From: Desulfobacteraceae bacterium
GTDB taxonomy: Bacteria; Desulfobacterota; Desulfobacteria; Desulfobacterales; SG8-13
Direction: 5' to 3'
Assembly (NCBI GenBank): GCA_029287875.1
Contig: JARFQH010000152.1
Coordinates: 1-6,338 of the forward strand
DNA: 6,338 nucleotides
A program made the position numbers and the translations under genes. Numbering within the stretch: the stretch's first letter is position 1; each line of letters begins with the position of its first letter. The notes under the pieces are model-generated. The model was not told where the DNA came from and made no database searches. It saw only the letters and a program-made list of their open reading frames with translations. Shown here in pieces: positions 1-4,999 of this stretch.

Positions 1-270
1 CGGGTAAGCGGTGAGGGCACAATTGCGGGAACCTTGGAACGAAAGGGTCTTTGGCTCATTCAAACCCCGCAGGTCTTTCGATACGCGCTCATCTCCGAGG
101 CCCATGAGCGGGCCCTGCGCGACGGCTATGTCGGGACCGACGACGCCACCCTGGTCGAACGCCTCGGGTTCCCGGTCACCCTCATCAGCGGCAGTAAATC
201 GAACATCAAGGTGACCACCGCCGAAGACCTGGCGATGGCCGCTGCGCTGCTTCGAGCCGCAGGCGAGTGA
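1..270 (+). CDS. ispD: 2-C-methyl-D-erythritol 4-phosphate cytidylyltransferase, C-terminal part (5' end outside window)
   Basis: IspD joins CTP and 2-C-methyl-D-erythritol 4-phosphate to make the CDP-alcohol of the non-mevalonate (MEP) isoprenoid pathway in the cytoplasm. Only the last 89 codons are visible. Frame 1 is open from base 1, so the gene began upstream; the TTG at 34 is an internal leucine codon, not a start. Family signatures are LWLIQTPQVF (the QTPQ motif), then GTDDATLVERLG, then NIKVTTAEDLAMA. The lysine of NIKVTT matches the active-site Lys213 of the E. coli enzyme, an assignment from family knowledge. The stop is TGA at 268-270, and the C-terminus ends where the family normally ends, so the gene is not truncated here. 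No IspF follows, unlike the ispDF pairing of many bacteria; the next gene is 375 bases away and seems to have its own promoter. The family call is very safe. Confidence 0.95.
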   Translation, partial: RVSGEGTIAGTLERKGLWLIQTPQVFRYALISEAHERALRDGYVGTDDATLVERLGFPVTLISGSKSNIKVTTAEDLAMAAALLRAAGE

Positions 271-536
271 AACCCGCATTATCTTCCTACCGTATCTCCA
301 TATGAGCCAACGCGTTGGTGATTCATTTGTCCGGATCAACCCCCAAAAGAGTCGCGAATGAGCGCTGCCTCTGGCTGCCGCCTCCAGTTTGATCGAAGAG
401 GAAACGTCTAAATTTTGGCGATAAATTCCAAATCGCAACTAACAAACTTCAGGGTGAGTCACCGACATTAGACATCGGCCGGAACGCCGGACCCGTTCAA
501 ACTGTTGAGCCCGATTCCGGTCGACCCGCCAGTTGG
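271..536. other. Non-coding gap after ispD, no recognisable gene
   Basis: I see no credible gene here on either strand. The only plus-strand start codons with short open frames, at 302 (19 codons) and 358 (17 codons), lack a ribosome binding site. There is no T-rich hairpin that would count as a terminator for ispD. Structure seen: a 12-bp perfect palindrome CCAACGCGTTGG at 307-318, and a weak dyad near 414-436 where TTTGG/CCAAA and GCGAT/ATCGC could form alternative pairings. Either could be chance. The stretch could hold a small RNA or a decayed gene, but nothing in the sequence shows it. Confidence 0.5.
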
Positions 537-565
537 TTGACACCAGGCGGTGCGATACTTAATTT
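537..565 (+). promoter_or_regulatory. Candidate sigma-70-type promoter for the fused thioredoxin reductase
   Basis: The -35 box TTGACA (537-542) matches the consensus perfectly. A 17-base spacer leads to TAATTT (560-565), which matches the -10 consensus at the three most conserved positions only (T1, A2, T6). Transcription would start near 572 and leave a leader of about 74 bases. The switch from G+C-rich to A+T-rich sequence at about 555 supports a promoter here. The weak -10 suggests the promoter may need an activator or be deliberately weak. Confidence 0.5.
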
Positions 566-583
566 ACAGCCGTCAAATTCATA

Positions 584-598
584 AAATTATTGTAATTT
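584..598. promoter_or_regulatory. AT-rich inverted repeat, candidate operator
   Basis: AAATTA (584-589) and TAATTT (593-598) are perfect inverted arms around a 3-base centre TTG. Further AATTT/AAATT copies lie at 561-565 and 575-579, so AAATT-type boxes recur at roughly helical spacing from the -10 box to about +27 of the predicted transcript. That is a classic repressor position. The size (15 bp) and A+T content resemble Fur/PerR-type boxes, but only about half the positions match the PerR consensus, so I do not name a regulator. Confidence 0.35.
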
Positions 599-631
599 CA
601 GGCATAAAACAGGTCACACGATCACCAGCAC

Positions 632-638
632 GAGGAGG
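632..638 (+). promoter_or_regulatory. Strong ribosome binding site that fixes a TTG start
   Basis: GAGGAGG lies 7 bases before the TTG at 646-648. It is a near-complete anti-16S match at ideal spacing. The first ATG in the frame (664) is 25 bases from this site and has no site of its own, so translation should begin at the TTG. Confidence 0.85.
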
Positions 639-645
639 ATAAAAT

Positions 646-2307
646 TTGGAACATACAGCCACGATGGACAGCCAGGCCGCGGCAGTCAACCAGGACCAAT
701 TCATGCGCCAGCTGAAACAAACCTTTGAAAAACTGCCGAACGATATTCCGATCTACATGTTTATCGAACGGGGCCGAGACGATATATTTTCTCAGACCAA
801 CCGCCAGATCGTTCGCGCCTTCAGAGAACTGACATCCAAGATCACCTTTCGCGAACATCCAATGGATCACGAGCTGGCACGCAAGTGGGACGTCGACCGT
901 TCGCCGAGCCTTCTGATCGCTCCGGAACGGGTGAACATCCGCTGGATAGGAGCCCCGTTGGGAGAAGAAGGGCGTATCTTTCTCGAAACCCTCATATTTG
1001 TCGGGTTGGGGAAAAGCAATTTGAATGAGCAGACATTAAAAGTGCTGAAAAAGATCGATACGCCCCGACGGGTGAAGGTCTTTGTCAGCGCCACCTGTCC
1101 CTACTGTCCGCAGCAGGCCGTCAATGCTATTCGGGCCGCCATCGAGAGACCGGATATGGTTTCGGTCGAGATCGTCGACATCCAGAGCGCGCCGGATCTG
1201 GCCGATCAGTACGCCGCGCACAGCGTGCCTCAGACCTTTGCCAACGATATCCTCATCGGGCAGGGGGCTCAGAGCGAGGAGGTATTTGCCCTTTCACTTC
1301 AAAAAATGGAACCCCAAACCATTTTTATTCCGGAAAGCGACGCCGAACTGGTCAAAAACGACGTGGTGATCGTCGGGGGTGGTCCGGCCGGTCTGGCTGC
1401 CGGTATCTATACCGAACGAAGTGGACTGCGGACCGCGATACTTGAACGCGACGCCCTCGGCGGTCAGGTGGCCACGACGCCGATTGTCGAAAACTATCCC
1501 GGCTTCGCGCAGGTCGGCGGCAAAACTCTGGTGGACATCATGGTCAGCCACGCCTTGCAGTACGTCCAGATTTACCCCGGAGAATCCGTGCTGGATATTC
1601 AACCGGGAGATCCCATCGTCGTCCAGACCAGCCGCCGCAAGTTCGAAACGCGAGCGGTCCTGCTGGCCACCGGCGCCAAGCACCGCCACTTAGAGATTCC
1701 CGGAGAAGAGCGCCTGGCGGGAAGGGGTGTCAGCTACTGCAGTACCTGTGACGGGCCGCTATTCCGGGAAAAGAAGGTCATCATGGTCGGCGGTGGAAAC
1801 AGCGCCGTCACCGAAGCCCTGCATCTGTTTCACCTCGGTATAGATGTGACCGTTGTACACCGGCGCGACAAACTCCGGGCCCAGGATTTTCTGGCCAAGC
1901 AACTCTTCGACAACAATATTCCGGTGCTGTGGAACGCCGAGGTCAAGGAAATCCGCGGCAAAGAAAGGGTTGAAGAGGTGGTGCTGGTCGACAACCGGTC
2001 CGGAAAGGAGAGCGTCTTCAAAACCAACGGCGTTTTTATCGCCATCGGCTACGAACCGTCGGTCGAACTGGCCAAGAAAATCGGGGTGGAGTTGACCGAA
2101 GACGATTTCATCAAACACGACGAAAGACACCGGACCAACATACCCGGCATTTACTCGGCCGGAGACGTGGAAGGGGGCTACAAGCAGATCGTGACGGCTT
2201 CCGGTCAGGGGTCGGCGGCCGCCATATCGATATTCGAAGATCTGATTAACCCTTACTGGAAGACGCAGGTCAACCTGGACACCGAGGTTTACGGCAGCAA
2301 AAACTGA
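646..2307 (+). CDS. NADPH thioredoxin reductase fused to an N-terminal AhpF/PDO-like double thioredoxin fold
   Basis: This 553-residue cytoplasmic flavoprotein should pass electrons from NAD(P)H via FAD and a CxxC pair to a second CxxC in its own N-terminal module, and then to a partner disulfide. Residues about 20-120 form a first thioredoxin fold with no cysteine (likely cis-Pro at P87 in RSPS). Residues about 135-222 form a second fold with CPYC at 151-154 and likely cis-Pro P195 (SVPQTF). A linker leads to the FAD motif GGGPAG (244-249), the reductase pair CSTC (365-368) followed by DGPLF, the nucleotide site GGGNSA (382-387), HRRDKLRA (405-412) and the C-terminal FAD signature GIYSAGDV (501-508). 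These are the only four cysteines. The domain order is that of AhpF (about 520 residues), but HRR is the NADPH-type signature of thioredoxin reductase. No ahpC is adjacent. The start is TTG at 646, set by GAGGAGG 7 bases upstream. The last 19 bases overlap the convergent amidase gene. Confidence 0.9.
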   Translation: MEHTATMDSQAAAVNQDQFMRQLKQTFEKLPNDIPIYMFIERGRDDIFSQTNRQIVRAFRELTSKITFREHPMDHELARKWDVDRSPSLLIAPERVNIRWIGAPLGEEGRIFLETLIFVGLGKSNLNEQTLKVLKKIDTPRRVKVFVSATCPYCPQQAVNAIRAAIERPDMVSVEIVDIQSAPDLADQYAAHSVPQTFANDILIGQGAQSEEVFALSLQKMEPQTIFIPESDAELVKNDVVIVGGGPAGLAAGIYTERSGLRTAILERDALGGQVATTPIVENYPGFAQVGGKTLVDIMVSHALQYVQIYPGESVLDIQPGDPIVVQTSRRKFETRAVLLATGAKHRHLEIPGEERLAGRGVSYCSTCDGPLFREKKVIMVGGGNSAVTEALHLFHLGIDVTVVHRRDKLRAQDFLAKQLFDNNIPVLWNAEVKEIRGKERVEEVVLVDNRSGKESVFKTNGVFIAIGYEPSVELAKKIGVELTEDDFIKHDERHRTNIPGIYSAGDVEGGYKQIVTASGQGSAAAISIFEDLINPYWKTQVNLDTEVYGSKN

Positions 2308-3065
2308 TCGGCATCCTTCCAGGCCGGAAAACTTTGGCGGTAGTTATCGAGCCGGCCCCGCTCGAGCGGCAGCGTGAAGACGCAAGGGGCGTGAGCACTG
2401 CGAAACAAAATGTTGCCGACCGGATCGATGACGGAGGAATCGCCGCTGTGGTAAAGGCCGTTGCCGTCGGTGCCGACACGGTTGACGCCGATGACATAGG
2501 ACTGGTTTTCAATGGCCCGCGCCTGCAAGAGGAGCTTCCAGTGCTCGGCTCTTCGCTGCGGCCAGTTGGCGACAAAAAGCGCCAGATCGTAAGTGCGGTT
2601 CGTGTTCCGTGTCCAGACTGGAAAGCGAAGATCGTAACAGACAAAGGGCCGGACCTTCCAGCCTTTCAACTCGACCAGAAGCGAAGCACTGCCGGCCGTG
2701 TAGACCTGATCCTCACCCGCGTACCTAAAAAGATGTTTCTTGTCATAGGTCGCCATCTCGCCGTTTGGGCCCGCCCAGCACAGGCGGTTGTAAAACCGTC
2801 CGTCATCGATGACAATGATGCTGCCGACCACGGCGGCGGCGGTGCGCCGGGCGGTTTCACGCAACCAGCCGACGGCGCGACCGTTCATATCTTCCGCCAG
2901 CGCGGCAGCATTCATGCTGAAGCCGGTCGTAAACATCTCCGGCAACACGATCAGGTCGGTTGCGATCTGTAGACTGCCGATCAGGTGATCGAAACGGCGC
3001 AGGTTGGCCGCAACGTCCTCCCAATCCAATTCGGTTTGAATCAACGTTACCGTCAAATCCGGCAT
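2289..3065 (-). CDS. yafV: Omega-amidase, YafV/Nit2-like nitrilase-superfamily hydrolase
   Basis: This 258-residue enzyme should hydrolyse 2-oxoglutaramate (and 2-oxosuccinamate) to 2-oxoglutarate (or oxaloacetate) and ammonia, removing the product of glutamine transamination. The C-N hydrolase Glu-Lys-Cys triad is visible: E43 in LPEMFTTGFSM, K109 in YDKKHLF, and C143 in VCYDLRFPVW. LPEMFTTGFSM and CYDLRFP are typical of the YafV/Nit2 branch rather than of plant-type nitrilases, and the length matches E. coli YafV (about 256). There is no signal peptide, so it is cytoplasmic. The ATG at 3065-3063 lies inside the end of the aminotransferase gene (13-base overlap) with GGAG five bases upstream, so the two are very likely co-transcribed and translationally coupled. 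The stop TAA (2291-2289) lies within the end of the convergent reductase gene. The family is near certain; the substrate is inferred from subfamily motifs and the neighbouring gene. Confidence 0.92.
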   Translation of the reverse strand: MPDLTVTLIQTELDWEDVAANLRRFDHLIGSLQIATDLIVLPEMFTTGFSMNAAALAEDMNGRAVGWLRETARRTAAAVVGSIIVIDDGRFYNRLCWAGPNGEMATYDKKHLFRYAGEDQVYTAGSASLLVELKGWKVRPFVCYDLRFPVWTRNTNRTYDLALFVANWPQRRAEHWKLLLQARAIENQSYVIGVNRVGTDGNGLYHSGDSSVIDPVGNILFRSAHAPCVFTLPLERGRLDNYRQSFPAWKDADQFLLP

Positions 3066-4192
3066 AAAATCTCCGCAGCTTTTTTGAGGGTTTCATCCTT
3101 TTTGGCAAAGCAGAAGCGCAGCACCCGGTGATCTTCTCCGTCATGATAGAATACCGACGGCGGTATGGCGGCGACGCCGTATTCCATTGTCAACCGTCGG
3201 GCGAACGCGATATCAGATTCGTTCGAGACGGCCGAGTAATCGAGCATCTGAAAGTAGGTTCCGTGGCAGCTGAGCGGGCGGAGCCGGGAGTCCCTCATAA
3301 AGGAAAGGAATGTGTCCCTTTTTTCCCGGTAAAAATTCGGCAGATCGCTGTAAATGTTCTTTTGCTGCATGAAATCGGCGTACGCCATCTGGATTGGTGT
3401 GGCCGAAGAGAATGTCAGAAACTGGTGAATCCGGCGGAACTCCTGCGTCAACGCGGCCGGCGCGATGCAGTAGCCGATCTTCCAGCCGGTGGCGTGATAG
3501 GTTTTGCCGAAGGAGCTTATGACGAAACTGCGCTCGGCCAGCTCCGGGTCGCGCAACAGGCTCTGGTGACGCCTGCCGTCGAAGATGATGTGTTCGTAAA
3601 CCTCGTCGCTGACGATCAGAAGATCGCTGCCCCGCACGATTTCCCTCAACGCGGCTATATCCTTGGCCGTCAGAATCGTACCGGTCGGGTTGTGGGGCGA
3701 ATTAAGGACCAATAAACGGGCCTCTTTTGCGGCATCGGCGACCGCGTTCCAGTCGATGCGGTAACCGGGAAACGACATTTTATGGTAGATCGTCCGCCCG
3801 CCGCTCAGTTCGATGACCGGCACGTAGGCGTCATATGCCGGTTCGAAAACGATCACCGCATCGCCCGGATGTACGACAGCCGTTATCGCCGCAAAAAGCG
3901 CTTCCGTAGCGCCTGAGGTCACGGTAATGTCGAGCTCGGGGTCGACCCGGGCTCCATAGAGATCGAAGACCTTTTCGGCTATCCTCTCCCTTAAGAGCGC
4001 CACTCCCTGCATGGGGGCGTACTGATTGTGGCCGGCGCGCATGTGTTTTCCCACCAGTTCCATCAATCCTGAAGGCACGTCGAAATCGGGAAACCCCTGA
4101 GAAAGATTGCAGGCGCCGTGTTCGTTGGCCAGTTGGGTCATGGTGGTAAAAATCGTCACACCGACCTGGGGCAGCTTGGAGCGTAAGGGCAT
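3053..4192 (-). CDS. ybdL: PLP-dependent methionine/glutamine aminotransferase, YbdL-like
   Basis: This fold-type I aminotransferase (class I/II) is 379 residues from the chosen start. It likely moves the amino group between methionine or glutamine (also aromatic amino acids) and 2-oxo acids such as 4-methylthio-2-oxobutyrate. Visible motifs are NLSQGFPDFD (29-38), the NQYAP stretch (56-60), SGATEA (93-98), NSPHNPTG (164-171, with N168 toward PLP), SDEVYE (195-200, D196 pairing with the pyridine nitrogen), SSFGKTYHATGWK with the Schiff-base lysine K230, and VLRFCFAKK with the carboxylate-binding arginine R359. Similarity to E. coli YbdL (386 residues) runs from KLPQVGVTIFT to the end. The frame stays open upstream to 4345, but I choose the ATG at 4192-4190: GAGG lies 7 bases upstream, the family starts there, and the upstream part overlaps the predicted promoter. 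Kynurenine aminotransferase or cysteine-conjugate beta-lyase activity is an alternative in this family. Confidence 0.92.
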   Translation of the reverse strand: MPLRSKLPQVGVTIFTTMTQLANEHGACNLSQGFPDFDVPSGLMELVGKHMRAGHNQYAPMQGVALLRERIAEKVFDLYGARVDPELDITVTSGATEALFAAITAVVHPGDAVIVFEPAYDAYVPVIELSGGRTIYHKMSFPGYRIDWNAVADAAKEARLLVLNSPHNPTGTILTAKDIAALREIVRGSDLLIVSDEVYEHIIFDGRRHQSLLRDPELAERSFVISSFGKTYHATGWKIGYCIAPAALTQEFRRIHQFLTFSSATPIQMAYADFMQQKNIYSDLPNFYREKRDTFLSFMRDSRLRPLSCHGTYFQMLDYSAVSNESDIAFARRLTMEYGVAAIPPSVFYHDGEDHRVLRFCFAKKDETLKKAAEILCRI

Positions 4193-4252
4193 GGGAGGGC
4201 CTCGCATTGGCGATGGTTCGTGTAGGGGTGCTGGATTTCGCACGGTTTTCTT

Positions 4253-4268
4253 TGATGTTGAGACATCA
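4253..4268 (-). repeat. Small leader hairpin
   Basis: TGATGT and ACATCA form a perfect 6-bp stem with a 4-base loop in the predicted leader of the aminotransferase mRNA, downstream of the larger 5' hairpin. No U-run follows it on the minus strand, so it is not a terminator. It may be chance. Confidence 0.3.
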
Positions 4269-4276
4269 GCCCCCCT

Positions 4277-4306
4277 GCCGTGCCGGCAGCCTTCTGGCCG
4301 CACGGC
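4277..4306 (-). promoter_or_regulatory. Strong hairpin at the 5' end of the aminotransferase leader
   Basis: Read on the minus strand, GCCGTGC pairs with GCACGGC (7 bp). Inside it GGC-AG pairs with CT-GCC around an AAGG loop, with one bulged base on each side, giving about 12 G+C-rich pairs in 30 bases. From the predicted start near 4310 the hairpin would occupy about +5 to +34 of a 118-base leader. Such 5' hairpins can protect mRNA from 5'-end-dependent decay or act in attenuation. I see no SAM riboswitch consensus. Confidence 0.4.
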
Positions 4307-4316
4307 TGGATGCCGG

Positions 4317-4345
4317 AGCATACGCAGACCTTGTCGGCCTGTCAA
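4317..4345 (-). promoter_or_regulatory. Sigma-70-type promoter for the aminotransferase/omega-amidase operon
   Basis: On the minus strand, TTGACA (4345-4340) is a perfect -35 box. It is followed by a 17-base spacer and TATGCT (4322-4317; 4 of 6, including the conserved T1, A2 and T6). Transcription would start near 4310, leaving a leader of about 118 bases before the ATG at 4192. This also argues against the longer reading frame that opens at 4345, since its first codons would lie upstream of the transcript. Confidence 0.65.
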
Positions 4346-4363
4346 GCGGTCGGTTGACCGCTT
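4344..4363. promoter_or_regulatory. Perfect 8-bp inverted repeat, candidate operator
   Basis: AAGCGGTC (4344-4351) and GACCGCTT (4356-4363) flank a 4-base centre. An outer pair GTCGG (4333-4337)/CCGAC (4367-4371) adds partial symmetry. The repeat overlaps the edge of the -35 box of the minus-strand promoter by two bases, a position suited to a regulator that touches RNA polymerase. Only a two-base T extension follows on the plus strand, so a terminator role is unlikely. Confidence 0.4.
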
Positions 4364-4410
4364 TTACCGACGGCCTTAAAGAAGATGATCCGATAACGAA
4401 TCACGGCGAC

Positions 4411-4439
4411 TTGACGCCGATAGATTGACACCATATGAT
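4411..4439 (+). promoter_or_regulatory. Sigma-70-type promoter for the Nudix/methyltransferase operon
   Basis: The -35 box TTGACG (4411-4416) and the -10 box TATGAT (4434-4439) each match the consensus at 5 of 6 positions, with the ideal 17-base spacer. Transcription would begin near 4446 and give a short leader of about 29 bases. This is the best promoter in the window, and it points away from the aminotransferase promoter. Confidence 0.7.
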
Positions 4440-4456
4440 CGCTATAAGGTCAATCT
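4422..4456. promoter_or_regulatory. Inverted repeat straddling the -10 box and start site, candidate operator
   Basis: AGATTGAC (4422-4429) and GTCAATCT (4449-4456) are perfect 8-bp inverted arms separated by 19 bases that hold the -10 box TATGAT and the predicted start site. The arm starts are 27 bases apart, about two and a half helical turns. A dimeric repressor bound here would block the Nudix promoter. Only the right arm would be transcribed, so this is a DNA-level rather than an RNA-level element. The regulator is unknown. Confidence 0.4.
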
Positions 4457-4474
4457 GTGTGAGGTGTGCATTTT

Positions 4475-4975
4475 ATGCCGGAATCTCCTGATTATCCAGC
4501 GGTGCCCACAGCCGGTCGGTATCCCGAATGCCCGGTTGTTGCCGTGGGGGCGGTGGTATTCAATGGGGAACGCGTTCTTTTGGTTCGCCGCGGGCAACCG
4601 CCGTCGCAAGATCTCTGGGCCATACCGGGCGGCAAGGTCCGACTCGGTGAAACCCTGCAGGCGGCCGCAGAACGGGAAATTCTGGAGGAAACCGGGATCA
4701 CCGTCCGCGCCCGCCAGCCGGTTTACACCTTCGATCTCATCGAGCAGGACGCGCAGGGTCGCATCCGGTTTCACTACGTGATCGTGGACCTGGTCGCAGA
4801 TTATGTGACCGGCACCATCAGTGCCGGTGACGATGCCCGTGAGGTCCGCTGGATCGGGCCCGACGAAATTCGGCAGTTGAAGGTGAGCCCCCAAACCATT
4901 GACCTCCTGCAGCGCAAATACGGCTTCGGCCGGCCGCGAGCGGATGGTTCACCCGTTCCGAACATGTCCCGATAA
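4475..4975 (+). CDS. Nudix hydrolase, MutT/ADP-ribose pyrophosphatase-like (COG1051 type)
   Basis: This 166-residue cytoplasmic enzyme should cleave a nucleoside diphosphate linked to another group, using divalent metal. The Nudix box GX5EX7REUXEEXGU is complete at residues 53-75: G53, E59, then REILEETGI at 67-75, with the metal-binding E68, E71 and E72 all present. The strand before it (VVAVGAVVFNGERVLLVRRG) and AIPGGK are typical of the small ADP-ribose-pyrophosphatase-like group; the exact substrate (ADP-ribose, an oxidised dNTP, NADH or a sugar nucleotide) cannot be read from sequence. I chose the ATG at 4475 because GAGGTG (4461-4466) lies 8 bases before it; the in-frame GTG at 4466 overlaps that site. 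It is the first gene of a likely two-gene unit with the methyltransferase 24 bases downstream. Confidence 0.88.
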   Translation: MPESPDYPAVPTAGRYPECPVVAVGAVVFNGERVLLVRRGQPPSQDLWAIPGGKVRLGETLQAAAEREILEETGITVRARQPVYTFDLIEQDAQGRIRFHYVIVDLVADYVTGTISAGDDAREVRWIGPDEIRQLKVSPQTIDLLQRKYGFGRPRADGSPVPNMSR

Positions 4976-4999
4976 AATGCAGTGAAAGGCGGTCCGGCG

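Noticed and set aside
307..318. 12-bp palindrome CCAACGCGTTGG as an operator
   Set aside because: About one or two perfect 12-bp palindromes are expected by chance in a window of this size, and no promoter lies next to it. I mention it only in the gap description.
380..400. tRNA T-arm-like TTCGATC on the minus strand
   Set aside because: The flanking bases do not form the 5-bp T-stem and no acceptor or anticodon arm can be built.
302..411. Two short peptides (starts at 302 and 358, the second overlapping the end of the first)
   Set aside because: Neither has a ribosome binding site, and at 19 and 17 codons they are expected by chance.
2266..2277. CAGGT/ACCTG inverted repeat as the terminator of the amidase operon
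   Set aside because: The arms are separated by only two bases, too tight for a stable RNA loop, and no U-run follows.
2334..2972. 212-codon open frame on the plus strand opposite the amidase gene
   Set aside because: It is the antisense shadow of a gene with a complete catalytic triad. It shows no family motif and no ribosome binding site.
3128..3715. 195-codon open frame opposite the aminotransferase
   Set aside because: It lies antisense to the conserved aminotransferase core, which explains the open frame.
4193..4310. SAM or SAH riboswitch in the aminotransferase leader
   Set aside because: The hairpins are strong but none of the conserved core sequences of the known classes could be recognised. 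A covariance-model search would settle it.
4193..4345. 51-residue N-terminal extension of the aminotransferase
   Set aside because: The frame is open, but the family starts at KLPQ, the ribosome binding site fits the ATG at 4192, and the extension crosses the predicted promoter.
4344..4363. Rho-independent terminator
   Set aside because: The 8-bp stem is followed by only two extra T on the plus strand and none on the minus strand, and no gene ends just upstream.
4207..4428. 73-codon plus-strand frame in the divergent control region
   Set aside because: It has no ribosome binding site or family resemblance. It runs through the minus-strand promoter and the -35 box of the plus-strand promoter, so it fits regulatory DNA better than a gene.
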